Shown here: in pieces, positions 55,508 to 64,000 of the stretch | How the letters are laid out: every line of letters begins with the position of its first letter | Position numbering within the stretch: position 1 is the stretch's first letter | Assembly (NCBI GenBank): GCA_044226395.1 | Contig: JBGAHD010000004.1 | Coordinates: forward strand, 186,001 to 250,000 | Source: JBGAHD01 sp044226395 | GTDB lineage: Bacteria > Pseudomonadota > Gammaproteobacteria > Xanthomonadales > Ahniellaceae | DNA length: 64,000 nt | Direction: 5' to 3' | Position numbers and translations under genes: made by a program | Notes under the pieces: model-generated | Database searches by the model: none | What the model saw: only the letters and a program-made list of their open reading frames with translations | Told to the model about the DNA's origin: nothing

Positions 55508-56176
55508 ATGAGCGCCGCAACCATCAACTGGCCTTCGAATGAACGCGTGAGCCCGCTGCGCGTGGCCGCCCTGTCGGGCACGATGGCCGTCAATCTCGCG
55601 CTGCTGGCGGCTTTGATGCTGCCGATGTCGTCGGGGCCGATCGATACGCCGCGCGAGCCGCCGACGCTGGACATGACCTGGGTCGAATCCGAACCGATGC
55701 GGCCGATCCCGCCCGTGCCGCAACCGCCGGTGATCAAGCCGCAACCGGTGCGTGCGCCGGTGAAGTCGCCGCCCAAGCCGACGCCCGTGGAGAACGTGGA
55801 CACCACGCCCGTGACCACCGTGCCGGCGACGCTGCCCCCCGCGACGCTGCCGAACGTGCCGACGGATCCGGGCCCGACCGTGGACACGACGCCGATCGGC
55901 AATGCCACGCTCGGCTTCGTGTCGCGCACCATCCCCAACTATCCGATGGCCTCGATTCGCAAGCATCGGGAAGGCGTGGTGACGCTGCGCATCCTGGTCG
56001 ACGAGAGTGGTCGTCCGGAGCGCGTGGAGATCCACGACTCGAGCGGATTCCCGGAGCTGGATCAATCCGCGCGCAAGGAAGCGCTGCGCTGGCGCTTCAC
56101 GCCGGCCACGCGCGAAGGCACGCCGGTGAAGGCTTGGGGTCTGGTGCCGGTGGAGTTTCGGATTCCGCGCGGTTGA
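55508..56176 (+). CDS. tonB: TonB-family energy transducer
   Basis: 222 residues: one N-terminal helix (LRVAALSGTMAVNLALLAAL), a proline-rich spacer (residues 60-125, IPPVPQPPVIKPQPV) and the TonB C-terminal domain (PNYPMASIRKHREGVVTLRI, then WRFTPATREG). It couples the proton gradient, through ExbBD, to outer-membrane receptors; exbB/exbD are not adjacent. Two ATGs, 55505 and 55508, follow AAGGGG; the second has better spacing. Confidence 0.9.
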   Translation: MSAATINWPSNERVSPLRVAALSGTMAVNLALLAALMLPMSSGPIDTPREPPTLDMTWVESEPMRPIPPVPQPPVIKPQPVRAPVKSPPKPTPVENVDTTPVTTVPATLPPATLPNVPTDPGPTVDTTPIGNATLGFVSRTIPNYPMASIRKHREGVVTLRILVDESGRPERVEIHDSSGFPELDQSARKEALRWRFTPATREGTPVKAWGLVPVEFRIPRG

Positions 56177-56187
56177 ATTGATGAGGC

Positions 56188-56216
56188 GAAGTCGCCCGCG
56201 TGATGCGGGCGACTTC
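56188..56216 (+). terminator. Terminator-like hairpin after tonB
   Basis: Perfect 12-bp stem GAAGTCGCCCGC/GCGGGCGACTTC with a 5-nt loop, 11 bases after the tonB stop; no T-run follows. Confidence 0.55.
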
Positions 56217-56321
56217 CAGGTCGCGAGGCGCAAACCGCGTCATTCATCGCGGAAAATGGGTTGCGTTCAAGCGATGCGCGCGAACCCGCGCGATCAGTGT
56301 CGATGCGCGCATCGATCCTGT

Positions 56322-56399
56322 TCAACTCCAACGCGTGGCGATCCCAGTCAACACCATCGCGCGTCGGTCCGAATCAACACCATCGAGCGTCGAAGCCCC
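56322..56399. repeat. Three degenerate 26-bp tandem repeats at the 3' side of rpoS
   Basis: Units start at 56322, 56348 and 56374, each beginning TCAAC(A/T)CCA(T/A)CG. The first 19 bases of units 2 and 3 differ at one position; unit 1 shares about 15 of 19. The third unit ends exactly at the base before the rpoS stop codon. Confidence 0.6.
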
Positions 56400-57305
56400 T
56401 CACCGTCGACGCGATTCGACGCCCTCTTCCTCGAACATGCGACGCAGGCGCTTGATCGCCTGCAACTGCAATTGCCGCACGCGCTCGCGCGTGATGCCGA
56501 GATCCTGCGCGATCTCCGCCAAGGTCTGCACCGCTTTCTCGGCCAGGCCGTAGCGACGCGACAGCACCTCGCGCTCGCGCGGCGGAATCTTCGCGAGCAA
56601 GGTCTCCAGGCGATTGCCCGCGACGGCGTCGGCGATGATTTCCAGTGAACCGTCCTCGCCGGCATCGACGATGGCATCGGCGAGCACGCGCCCCTCATCG
56701 CTGCCCAGCGGCGAATCGAGCGAGGCCACGCGTTCGTTCAAGCCGAACAACTGCGCCACTTCGGCCGTGGTCTTGCCGACGTGACGCGCGATCTCGTCGA
56801 GACTCGGCGCCTGACCGGCCTGACGCGTGAGTTCGCGCGTCGCGCGCAACACTTGCGCGAGCTCGCGCACCACGTGCACGGGCAGGCGCACGGTGCGCGT
56901 CTGCTGCATCAGCGCGTGCTCGATCGATTGTCGGATCCACCACATCGCATAGGTGGAAAAGCGAAAGCCGCGCTCGGGATCGAACTTCTCCACCGCGCGG
57001 ATCAAGCCCAGATTGCCTTCGGCGATCAGATCCGGCAGCGCCAGGCCACGGCCCGCGTAGTGACGCGCGGCGGACACGACCAGACGCAAATTGGCTTCGA
57101 TCAGATGCTGACGCGCGCTGGTCGATCCCGCGCGCAGGGCGCGCGCCAGGCGCACCTCGTCGTCGCCATCGAGCAGGGGAATCAGCCCGATTTCGTTGAG
57201 GTAAGCAGTGGTCGAGCTGCGGGTTTCGTCGTCGGGCGCCTCGGTGGGACCGAGCAGCACTTCGAGCTCCGCCGCGCTCAGCGTGTCATCGGAATCGCGA
57301 TGCAT
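56400..57305 (-). CDS. rpoS: RNA polymerase sigma factor RpoS
   Basis: 301 residues of the sigma-70 family. Region 1.2 (TTAYLNEIGLIPLLDGDDEV), 2.3/2.4 (GFRFSTYAMWWIRQSIEHAL), region 3 and 4.2 helix-turn-helix (TLAEIAQDLGITRERVRQLQ). Its placement after nlpD-yqaA-pcm-surE and the size mark it as the general-stress/stationary-phase sigma factor rather than RpoD or RpoH. Confidence 0.93.
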   Translation of the reverse strand: MHRDSDDTLSAAELEVLLGPTEAPDDETRSSTTAYLNEIGLIPLLDGDDEVRLARALRAGSTSARQHLIEANLRLVVSAARHYAGRGLALPDLIAEGNLGLIRAVEKFDPERGFRFSTYAMWWIRQSIEHALMQQTRTVRLPVHVVRELAQVLRATRELTRQAGQAPSLDEIARHVGKTTAEVAQLFGLNERVASLDSPLGSDEGRVLADAIVDAGEDGSLEIIADAVAGNRLETLLAKIPPREREVLSRRYGLAEKAVQTLAEIAQDLGITRERVRQLQLQAIKRLRRMFEEEGVESRRR

Positions 57306-57351
57306 GACGGCGTGACCGGAAGAACGCCGAGTTTAGCGCAGGGCCGCCGAC

Positions 57352-58749
57352 TCAGCGCGGCGGCAGGAAGCGAAGCGGGTCGACCGGCTTGCCGTCTTGA
57401 CGGATCTCGAAGTGCAGCAATTGCAGCGCCGAGCCGTTGCCGCCCATCTCGGCGATCTGCTGGCCGGCCTTGACGCGCTCGCCCTCGCCGACCAGGCGCT
57501 TGCGATTGTGGCCATAGGCCGACAGGAACGAGGCCGAGTGCTTGATGATGATCAACTCGCCATAGCCCAGCAGACCATTGCCGCTGTAGACCACCTCGCC
57601 GTCGGCGGCGGCGGCGACGGGATGGCCGAGGCTGCCTTGAATATCGAGCCCCTGACGTGCCGCATCACCCGCGACGAACCGTTGCAGCACCGCGCCCGCG
57701 GCCGGCCAGCGCCAGTCGATCCCCGCGACCTTGCGCGCGGGGCCGGTGGCGAGCATCACGGGTTTGCTCGGGGTCAGCGCGGCGGTGGCCGTGGCGGGCG
57801 AAGGCTTCGCGGTGGTTGGCGCGGCAGTGCCGGTTGACGTGCTCGCGACGGGCGCGGTGACCGTAGTCGCCGGTGGCGTCGGCGTCGCGGGCTTGATCGC
57901 GCTCGGCGCGGTTGCGGTGTTCGCGGGCGATGTCGGCGTGGCCGACGTCGTCGAGGGCACTCTGGGTGTCGGCGAAGTCGCCACGACCGCGCCCGTTTCC
58001 GCGCGAGGCGTCGCGGTCGCGGTCGAAGGATTGGCGCTAGGGACCGTGGTCGCGCCCGACGCGTTCGCCACTGGCGCGCGAGGCGGCGCGCTGGGTCGAC
58101 CACCGGCGATCGCGGCGCTGACCGCGCCCGACGTCGTGGGGCGCGAGGTACTGGTCGACGCGACGGGCGCTGCGCTGGTGCTCGGCATGGAAGAACTCGC
58201 GCTCGTCGATGCCGTCGACGGCGGCAAACTTTCCACGCGCAAGGCCGAATCATCGGCGCGCGAGGCGGCGCTTTCGCTCACCGCGAAGGTCGCGGTGCCC
58301 TGATCGGTGACTTGCACGGGCCGCGTGTTGTCGACCGCGAGCGGCGCGTCCTGCGTGGGCGCGAGCGTGGTCTGCGCGATCGGCGCCACAACTTCCGGCG
58401 GCGGCTCCATGCGCAGACGCTGACCCGGATAGATCGTGTACGGCGGCGGGATTTCGTTCCAGCGCGCGAGCGTGCGCGCATCCATTCGATTGGCGAAGGC
58501 GATGCCGTACAGGGTCTCGCCCGGCATCACCGTGTGGCTGACGTAATTCGGCTCCGCTGGCACGGCGGACGTCGTGGTCAGCGGCGATGACGACGTGTTG
58601 CTCGATGTCGACGCCGGCGCCGACGGCACGGGGTCATAGGTCGTGAACGAACGATCGTCGACGGGCGCGGGCCCAGGCGTGGCGCAACCGGCCAGGCACA
58701 GCACGGCCAGCGGCGCGAACTTGAGCCACGGTCGCGCGCGTTCGCTCAC
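57352..58749 (-). CDS. nlpD: NlpD-like LysM/M23 peptidoglycan-binding lipoprotein
   Basis: 465 residues: lipoprotein signal with lipobox CLAGC (LKFAPLAVLCLAGC), one LysM domain (SHTVMPGETLYGIAFANRMD), a very long Ala/Pro/Ser/Thr-rich low-complexity linker (about 130-345) and a LytM/M23 domain (AAADGEVVYSGNGLLGYGEL, SAYGHNRKRL, LHFEIRQDG). It activates septal amidases rather than cutting itself in E. coli. Start is GTG 58749, with GGAG seven bases upstream and GTGA overlap with yqaA. Confidence 0.9.
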   Translation of the reverse strand: MSERARPWLKFAPLAVLCLAGCATPGPAPVDDRSFTTYDPVPSAPASTSSNTSSSPLTTTSAVPAEPNYVSHTVMPGETLYGIAFANRMDARTLARWNEIPPPYTIYPGQRLRMEPPPEVVAPIAQTTLAPTQDAPLAVDNTRPVQVTDQGTATFAVSESAASRADDSALRVESLPPSTASTSASSSMPSTSAAPVASTSTSRPTTSGAVSAAIAGGRPSAPPRAPVANASGATTVPSANPSTATATPRAETGAVVATSPTPRVPSTTSATPTSPANTATAPSAIKPATPTPPATTVTAPVASTSTGTAAPTTAKPSPATATAALTPSKPVMLATGPARKVAGIDWRWPAAGAVLQRFVAGDAARQGLDIQGSLGHPVAAAADGEVVYSGNGLLGYGELIIIKHSASFLSAYGHNRKRLVGEGERVKAGQQIAEMGGNGSALQLLHFEIRQDGKPVDPLRFLPPR

Positions 58750-59342
58750 GAATTCGCTCCATGCCAAAACTTGATCGCCACCACGATGATCACCACCAGG
58801 GCCAACACCGCCCAGCCCACGGGCTCGGCGTACTTGTGCAGCATGCGTTCGGCGCGCTCGCCGCCCCAGTAGATCGCGCCCGCGACCAGGAACACGCGCT
58901 TGCCGCGTCCAATGATCGCGCCGGCGAGAAACGGCAGCAGCGGCATGCCGACCACGCCCGAGGCTAGTGTCAGCAATTTGAACGGCACCGGTACGAAACC
59001 GCCGATCAGCAGAAACCAGAAGCCATCCTTGCGCGCGATCTCCTTGATCTGCTCGAAGCGCGGCCCGTAACCGAGTTGCTCGATCAAGGGCGCGACCAGA
59101 TCGAACGCCAGATGCCCGATCGCGTAACCCAGCAAGGCGCCCAAGGTCGACCACAACAAACTGATCGACGCGAAATACCAGCCGCGCTTGGGCTGCGCCA
59201 ACGACATCGGCGCCAGCATCACTTCGGGCGGCACGGGAAAGAACACGGCTTCGAAGAAACTCAACGCGCCCAGCAAGGTCGGCGCGCGCGGATGGCGCGA
59301 CCACTGCAGCGCGCGCTCGTACATCGGCGCGAACAAACGCAT
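58746..59342 (-). CDS. YqaA-family (DedA/SNARE-associated) membrane protein
   Basis: 198 residues, four to five helices. FFEAVFFPVPPEVMLAPMSL and FLLIGGFVPVPFKLLTLASG are the duplicated DedA-like half-motifs with the membrane-embedded arginine/proline context. Likely a lipid flippase-type protein; role unproven. Overlaps pcm by one base and nlpD by four, so it is embedded in the stress operon. Confidence 0.88.
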   Translation of the reverse strand: MRLFAPMYERALQWSRHPRAPTLLGALSFFEAVFFPVPPEVMLAPMSLAQPKRGWYFASISLLWSTLGALLGYAIGHLAFDLVAPLIEQLGYGPRFEQIKEIARKDGFWFLLIGGFVPVPFKLLTLASGVVGMPLLPFLAGAIIGRGKRVFLVAGAIYWGGERAERMLHKYAEPVGWAVLALVVIIVVAIKFWHGANS

Positions 59343-60019
59343 CAGGCGATGCCTCCCAGCAAGGGCACGAAGACCACCGAACCGAGGTTCTCGCGCGTCA
59401 CGCCCTGTTCGGTCTTGCGCAGACGAATCAATTGCTGCCCACCGCTTTGCGGACCCACGGGCGCGACCAGCACGCCACCGACCGCGAGCTGATCGACCAG
59501 GGCCTGATCGATCACTTCGCCGGCGGCGGTGACCACGATGGCATCGAACGGCGCTTCTTCCGGCCAGCCACGACGACCATCGTCATGGCGCGACCGCACG
59601 TTCTTGGCGTTGATCTTGCGCAGTCGCGCGCGCGCGCCGAGCAGCAGCTTCTGAATGCGTTCGACCGTGAACACGTGCTCGACCAGACCCGACAACACGG
59701 CCGCCTGATACCCCGAACCCGTGCCGATCTCGAGCACCTTGCGCGGCACGCCGAACTCGAGCACGGCCTCGGTCATGCGCGCCACGACCCAGGGCTGCGA
59801 AATTGTCTGACCCAGGCCGATCGGCAGCGCGGAGTTTTCATACGCGCGCGATTCCAAGCCTTCGTCGATGAACAGATGACGCGGCACGGTCTTGATCGCC
59901 TCGAGCACGCGCGGGTCCTTGATGCCCTCGCCGCGCAGACGCTCGACCAAGCGATCGCGCGCGCGCTGCGAGGTCATGCCCAGGCCCTGCGCGTCGCGGG
60001 TTTTGTCGCCGAACATCAT
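59342..60019 (-). CDS. pcm: Protein-L-isoaspartate O-methyltransferase
   Basis: 225 residues. SAM motif VLEIGTGSGYQAAVLSGLV, ENSALPIGLGQTISQPWVVA for isoaspartate recognition, and FVPLLGG at the end. It initiates repair of isoaspartyl damage. The motif normally HGDG reads RHDDG here. Two adjacent ATGs at 60019 and 60016; starts 7 bases after surE. Confidence 0.95.
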   Translation of the reverse strand: MMFGDKTRDAQGLGMTSQRARDRLVERLRGEGIKDPRVLEAIKTVPRHLFIDEGLESRAYENSALPIGLGQTISQPWVVARMTEAVLEFGVPRKVLEIGTGSGYQAAVLSGLVEHVFTVERIQKLLLGARARLRKINAKNVRSRHDDGRRGWPEEAPFDAIVVTAAGEVIDQALVDQLAVGGVLVAPVGPQSGGQQLIRLRKTEQGVTRENLGSVVFVPLLGGIA

Positions 60020-60026
60020 CACGCGC

Positions 60027-60797
60027 TCAGTCCGCCATGCCCTGCGACAACTCACCGATCCAGCTCGCCACTTTCTCCAGCGCCTGATAGCGCGTCAGGT
60101 CGACATGGATCGGGGTGATCGAGATGAATCCGCGACGCACGGCATCGAAGTCCGTGCCCGGGCCCGCGTCCTGCTCGGCGCCGGCCGGACCGATCCAATA
60201 GATTGGACGACCGCGCGGATCATTGGCGGGAATGCACGGCTCGGACCGATGACGATGGCCCAGGCGCGTGACCTCGAAGCCCTTGACCTCGGACCAGGGA
60301 CGGTCGGGCACGTTGACGTTCAAGATCGTGTCGGCCGGCAGCGGCTCGACCAGCAGGCGGCGCAGAATCGCCAGCGCGGCGCGCGCGGCGGTGTCGTAGT
60401 GTTCGCCCTTGTGATCGCGGCTGACCAGGGACACGGCGATCGCGGGCAAGCCGAGAAAGCGCCCTTCCATGGCCGCGGCGACCGTGCCGGAATAAATCAC
60501 GTCATCGCCGAGATTGGCCGAGTTGTTGATGCCCGACACGACGATGTGCGGCTCGTGGTCGAGCAAGCCCGCCAGCGCCAGATGCACGCAATCGGTCGGC
60601 GTGCCGGCGACGCGGTAGTAGCCGTTGTCGTTGCGCGAGACGCGAATGGGCTGGTCGAGCGTCAGCGAATTGCTGGCGCCGGAGCGATCGCGATCGGGCG
60701 CGACCACGGTGACTTCACCGACTTGGGACAAGCATTGGGCCAGGACGCGAATGCCCGGGGCATCCACGCCGTCGTCATTGGAAACGAGTACGCGCAT
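60027..60797 (-). CDS. surE: 5'/3'-nucleotidase SurE
   Basis: 256 residues. VSNDDGVDAPGI (metal aspartates D8, D9), VVAPDRDRSGASNSLT, and VVSGINNSANLGDDVIYSGT. Dephosphorylates nucleoside monophosphates and helps stationary-phase survival. ATG 60797 starts the conserved strand; heads surE-pcm-yqaA-nlpD-rpoS as judged by the divergent smr gene upstream. Confidence 0.96.
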   Translation of the reverse strand: MRVLVSNDDGVDAPGIRVLAQCLSQVGEVTVVAPDRDRSGASNSLTLDQPIRVSRNDNGYYRVAGTPTDCVHLALAGLLDHEPHIVVSGINNSANLGDDVIYSGTVAAAMEGRFLGLPAIAVSLVSRDHKGEHYDTAARAALAILRRLLVEPLPADTILNVNVPDRPWSEVKGFEVTRLGHRHRSEPCIPANDPRGRPIYWIGPAGAEQDAGPGTDFDAVRRGFISITPIHVDLTRYQALEKVASWIGELSQGMAD

Positions 60798-60895
60798 GAA
60801 CTCAGACCTGGAAAAGGCCAAAAGTGTACCGGAATCCGCCGCTTGCCCGAAGATCGCGCGCCGCCGCGCGACCCGCGTTTGCTAACCTTCACCTC

Positions 60896-61444
60896 ATGAA
60901 ACGCGGCAAATCCCCGTCCGTGGCCCCCGACGATGCCGCGCTTTTCCGCGACGCGGTGGGCACGGTCGTGCCGGTCACGCACACCCTGGCCGAACAACGC
61001 CCCACGCCGCCACCGCCACGCGCGCACAAGCGCCAGGAGGACGACGAAGCGGTCAAGCGCGAACTGGCCACGCTGTCGGTCGCCGAGCTCGAACTCGCGA
61101 TCAGCGATCCGTTGAGCTACGCGCGCAACGGCGTCGACGCGCGCGTGTTGAAGCGCCTGGGCCGCGGCGAGTACGCGGTCGCCGACGAGATCGATCTGCA
61201 TCACATGACCGTGGCGCAAGCGCAGCCGGCGCTGGCCGAATTCCTCAACGAAGCGCGGCGCGAGCGCCATCTGTGCGTGAAGGTGATTCACGGCAAGGGC
61301 CTGCGTTCGAAGTCGGAGATTCCGGTGCTGAAGCTGATGACCGACCGGATGCTGCGGCAGCGGGGCGATGTCATCGCCTATCGTTCCGCGCGCGCCGCCG
61401 ACGGCGGCAGCGGCGCGGTGATCGTGCTGTTGAAGCGGGATTGA
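60896..61444 (+). CDS. Smr-domain protein
   Basis: 182 residues. The C-terminal 85 residues form the Smr domain: DEIDLHHMTVAQAQPALAEF, VKVIHGKGLRS and AYRSARAADGGSGAVIVLLK. Related to SmrA/SmrB; SmrB cleaves mRNA at collided ribosomes. The DLHHMT (usual DLHG) variant is noted. Transcribed divergently from surE, with short 98-bp gap between. Confidence 0.88.
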   Translation: MKRGKSPSVAPDDAALFRDAVGTVVPVTHTLAEQRPTPPPPRAHKRQEDDEAVKRELATLSVAELELAISDPLSYARNGVDARVLKRLGRGEYAVADEIDLHHMTVAQAQPALAEFLNEARRERHLCVKVIHGKGLRSKSEIPVLKLMTDRMLRQRGDVIAYRSARAADGGSGAVIVLLKRD

Positions 61445-61628
61445 GCGAGTGCTCGGCGGGCGACCGTCCATCACGCCCGCGAGGCGCGACGTCGGTGTCG
61501 ATCAAGGAGATGGGGCAACAAGAAATCCGGCGCGGAGCAGGCCCTCCGCGCGGATCGCATCCCCGAGGACCCGCGCGGTCAGTGAACCACGCGGGCGTTG
61601 ATTCGGGGCGTATCGAGCGATCGTGCCG

Positions 61629-61856
61629 TCAGTTGTTGGACGGCTGACCGCGCTTCTGCGGCGGGTGGACCCAAACGATCTTGTAGCCTTTGCGATTGGC
61701 GTCGTCGGTGATGTAGTTCACCTTGGCCCAGTCGACATCGGAGTTGAAGCTGCCCGGGGTCGCCGTCTGCGCGCGAAGATTGCTGCTGGTGCTACCCGCG
61801 CAACCGGACAGACCCGCGATCGCCAGCACTGCCACGAACAAGGAAGCGGTACGCAT
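61629..61856 (-). CDS. Small lipoprotein of unknown function
   Basis: 75 residues with a lipobox (LFVAVLAIAGLSGC; cysteine 19) followed by AGSTSSN. The mature part, about 55 residues, has a lysine/tyrosine patch DWAKVNYITDDANRKGYKIV and a polar end. No family recognised beyond small xanthomonad-type lipoproteins. GGGAG lies nine bases before ATG 61856. Confidence 0.75.
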   Translation of the reverse strand: MRTASLFVAVLAIAGLSGCAGSTSSNLRAQTATPGSFNSDVDWAKVNYITDDANRKGYKIVWVHPPQKRGQPSNN

Positions 61857-61975
61857 GCTCGAATCTCCCTGTGGGGTTTACGGCGGCGCCCGCGCGCCAC
61901 CGTGAATTCAGTATACGCCGCGATTTCCAGGGCCTTGGCACCTACGAAACCGTTCGGACAGCATAAAACTTGCGC

Positions 61976-63007
61976 TTATCGGCTAGGTTCGCGCGTGTCA
62001 ACCAGTTCTGCAAGCACGGCCGTGGCGTAGGCGCCGACCCCCAACGAGAAAGACAAGGCGATCGCGCCATCGTCCATGCGACGGCTTTCCGGCGCTTGCA
62101 CGCGCAGGCGCGTGGCGCGGCGTTCGGGGCGAAGATCGGCCGCGGCGAGGCCCGCGCAGAGGTCGGCATGCTCGCTGGCGACCGCGTTTTCGAGTTCGGC
62201 GACGGCCTCGCGCACGCGCGATTCGCCCGCGCCCCACATTGGTCCGGTCGGGTGAATGTCGAGCGCGTCGAGGCGCGCTTGCAGGGTTTCGCTCAGCGGC
62301 TCGGGGCCGAAAATCGAGCCTGTGCCATCGAGCTGGAAGACCTCGCCCAGCAGGGCCTGGCACCACGTGCCTTCGGCCACGCGGCGCGCGAGCACCGCAT
62401 TGAAGACGTGCGAACGCGCGGCCGACAACAAGATGCCGCGCTCCGAGCGTTCGACGCGACGGCCGGCGAACATCGCCATCGCCGCCGCGACATTGCCGGC
62501 CTCGCGACCGAAACGCTGCTCGCCGAAATAGTTCGGCACGCCAGCGCGCGCGATCGTGGTCAGGCGCGCGGCGAAGGCTTCGGGGTCACCGTCGAATTCG
62601 CGCAAGATCAACGCGAAGCGATTGCCACGCAAGGCGCCGCGCGGCAACTTGCGTTGATGCCGCGTGGCCGAGATCACGCGGTACTCCGCGTGCGCGAAGG
62701 CCGACCAGTCGGGATCGGCCTTGCCCGGCAGATGCACGGTGAAGTACTGACGCGTCACCGCATGACGATCCTTCAAGCCCGCGAACCCGACGGCCACTGG
62801 ACCGACGCCGCAGAAGCGCGCGAGTTGCTTCGCCACCCATTCGGTATTGGCGCCGCGCTTCTCGATGCACAGGAAGGCATGCTCGCCGGTGCCCGAAGGC
62901 TCGAAGCCCAGTTGTTCCTCGACGATGAAGTCCTCGGGCTCGCGCCGGATCAGCACCGTGCCCAGCCGGCCGCCCCACGCCGTCGGCAGGTCGCTCGTGG
63001 CGCTCAA
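61976..63007 (-). CDS. truD: tRNA pseudouridine(13) synthase TruD
   Basis: 343 residues. Catalytic aspartate D80 in VGFAGLKDRHAVTRQYF; also PEDFIVEEQLGFEPSG and NYFGEQRFG. It modifies U13 of tRNA-Glu. The start is TTG 63007, since no ATG or GTG precedes the conserved beginning; TTGA overlaps the ispF stop exactly as ATGA does elsewhere, indicating coupling. Confidence 0.93.
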   Translation of the reverse strand: MSATSDLPTAWGGRLGTVLIRREPEDFIVEEQLGFEPSGTGEHAFLCIEKRGANTEWVAKQLARFCGVGPVAVGFAGLKDRHAVTRQYFTVHLPGKADPDWSAFAHAEYRVISATRHQRKLPRGALRGNRFALILREFDGDPEAFAARLTTIARAGVPNYFGEQRFGREAGNVAAAMAMFAGRRVERSERGILLSAARSHVFNAVLARRVAEGTWCQALLGEVFQLDGTGSIFGPEPLSETLQARLDALDIHPTGPMWGAGESRVREAVAELENAVASEHADLCAGLAAADLRPERRATRLRVQAPESRRMDDGAIALSFSLGVGAYATAVLAELVDTREPSR

Positions 63008-63486
63008 GTGCGCGCCACCAGCAGGACCACGGCCTGCGCCGCCAGACCTTCGCGCCGGCCGATGAAGCCCAGCGCCTCGGTGGTCGTGGCCTTGATACTG
63101 ATCTGCTCGATCGACGCGCCGAGATCCTTGGCGATGTGCGCGCGCATGGTCGCCGCGTGCGTGGCCACGCGCGGCCGTTCGGCGAGCACGGTGATGTCGG
63201 CATTGCCCAGGGCATAACCCTGGCCGCGCATCATCGCGGCGACCTGGCGCAGAAACTCGCGGCTGTCGGCGTCCTTCCACTGCGGGTCGCTCGGCGGAAA
63301 GTGCTTGCCGATATCACCCAGGCACAGCGCGCCCAGGATGGCGTCGCACAGCGCGTGCAGCACCACGTCGCCATCGGAATGCGCTTCGACGCCGTGCTCG
63401 AAAGGAATGCGCACGCCGCCCAACACGATGTGATCGCCCGGCCCGAACGCATGCACGTCGATGCCTTGGCCTATACGAACCGTCAT
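63004..63486 (-). CDS. ispF: 2-C-methyl-D-erythritol 2,4-cyclodiphosphate synthase
   Basis: 160 residues. Metal ligands in RIGQGIDVHAF (D10, H12) and VEAHSDGDVVLHAL; GDIGKHFPPSDPQWK follows. Step five of the MEP isoprenoid pathway. AAGGA precedes ATG 63486. Fifty bases downstream of ispD. Confidence 0.96.
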   Translation of the reverse strand: MTVRIGQGIDVHAFGPGDHIVLGGVRIPFEHGVEAHSDGDVVLHALCDAILGALCLGDIGKHFPPSDPQWKDADSREFLRQVAAMMRGQGYALGNADITVLAERPRVATHAATMRAHIAKDLGASIEQISIKATTTEALGFIGRREGLAAQAVVLLVART

Positions 63487-63535
63487 GGAGAATCCTTGGA
63501 AAACCAAATCAAAATAGGGAACGCCTGGAGATCGA

Positions 63536-64000
63536 TCAGCGCTGCGCCTGCCGCTGCAGAATCCACTCCGCCAGCGCCAGATCGATGCTCGAGGTAATTT
63601 TCAGATTGTCGTCGTAACCTTCGACGAGCAAGGGCTTTTTGCCCATCTGTTCAAGTGCATTCGCATCATCGGTGGGTGCTGATGCTTTCTGTCCGTTTTC
63701 CAATCGTGTTCGGGCCAGCGCCTCGAGCAGCTCGCCGCGCCGAAACAGCTGCGGCGTGAGTGCTCTCCACAGATGCTCGCGCGGTACCGTGCGCGCGATC
63801 TCTTGGTTCTCTTCCTGCTTCACCGTGTCGCGCACGCGCGTGGCGAGAATCGCGCCGACGGGATGGGTCGTGCCTTGTTCGAGCAGACGGCTCAGGTCTT
63901 CGTGACGCAAGCAGGGACGCGCCGCGTCGTGCACCATCACCCAGTCGCTCGCGCCAACGCTCGTTGGCAACGCGCGCAAACCCGCGAGTACCGAGTCGGC
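63536..64000 (-). CDS. ispD: 2-C-methyl-D-erythritol 4-phosphate cytidylyltransferase (partial, C-terminal part)
   Basis: The N-terminus lies beyond the right edge; about 154 residues are visible. VMVHDAARPCLRHEDLSRLL, ATRVRDTVKQ, TPQLFRRGELLEAL, APTDDANALEQMG and VEGYDDNLKITSSIDLALAE match IspD closely. Third step of the MEP pathway, usually together with ispF as here. Confidence 0.93.
   Translation of the reverse strand, partial: ADSVLAGLRALPTSVGASDWVMVHDAARPCLRHEDLSRLLEQGTTHPVGAILATRVRDTVKQEENQEIARTVPREHLWRALTPQLFRRGELLEALARTRLENGQKASAPTDDANALEQMGKKPLLVEGYDDNLKITSSIDLALAEWILQRQAQR

Overview
The window is GC-rich (about two-thirds G+C) bacterial chromosome with dense, mostly operonic genes. 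Gene content points to a gammaproteobacterium of the Xanthomonadales/Lysobacterales. The arginine genes are of the N-acetylated type (acetylornithine carbamoyltransferase, acetylcitrulline deacetylase, fused NAGS-kinase). The histidine operon is led by a TrpR-like YerC protein. An ispD-ispF-truD ... surE-pcm-yqaA-nlpD-rpoS block closes the window. No rRNA, CRISPR array, insertion sequence or prophage was seen; one tRNA (Pro, CGG) is present.

Layout. 0-5.6 kb: GNAT/Nudix pair, an APC amino-acid permease with a perfect terminator, an unusual protein that looks like a PqqD-type domain joined to a glycosyltransferase, and rmuC. 5.6-6.7 kb: a gene-free stretch built from two inverted copies of a roughly 370-bp nested-palindrome element. 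6.75-11.5 kb: a Tat-exported HiPIP, the methionine-salvage genes mtnB-mtnD-mtnC (mtnB lacks any normal start codon), a membrane-anchored C13 peptidase and a GDPD. 11.6-19.1 kb: the complete histidine operon (yerC-hisG-D-C-B-H-A-F-IE), almost every junction overlapping, with a 26-bp perfect palindrome upstream of yerC. 19.2-26.7 kb: a membrane AraC-type regulator, a secreted S41-like protease, a secreted alpha/beta hydrolase, a Ser/Thr kinase with a repeat-rich sensor half, and hisS. 26.9-30.5 kb: tRNA-Pro and an RHS polymorphic toxin with a probable immunity gene. 30.5-41 kb: a small antidote-like pair, an L,D-transpeptidase, a peroxiredoxin-like protein, membrane proteins (DUF2269, SDR-DoxX, DUF2339, DUF3999, CreD).

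41.1-48.3 kb is the arginine operon argF'-G-E'-AB-C-H, read leftwards. Its leader has the parts of a classic transcription attenuator: a short arginine-rich reading frame, a strong terminator, and a copy of the terminator's 3' arm placed over the leader peptide's last codons and stop. I regard this as the best candidate for an undescribed regulatory system here.

48.4-64 kb is core housekeeping: glycine-zipper protein, cysS, sufE, folP, ftsH-rlmE, yhbY, a Mth938-fold protein, tonB, then rpoS-nlpD-yqaA-pcm-surE, an Smr protein, a small lipoprotein, and truD-ispF-ispD (ispD runs off the right edge).

Functional assignments rest on recognised family motifs in the translated sequence; no database search was run.
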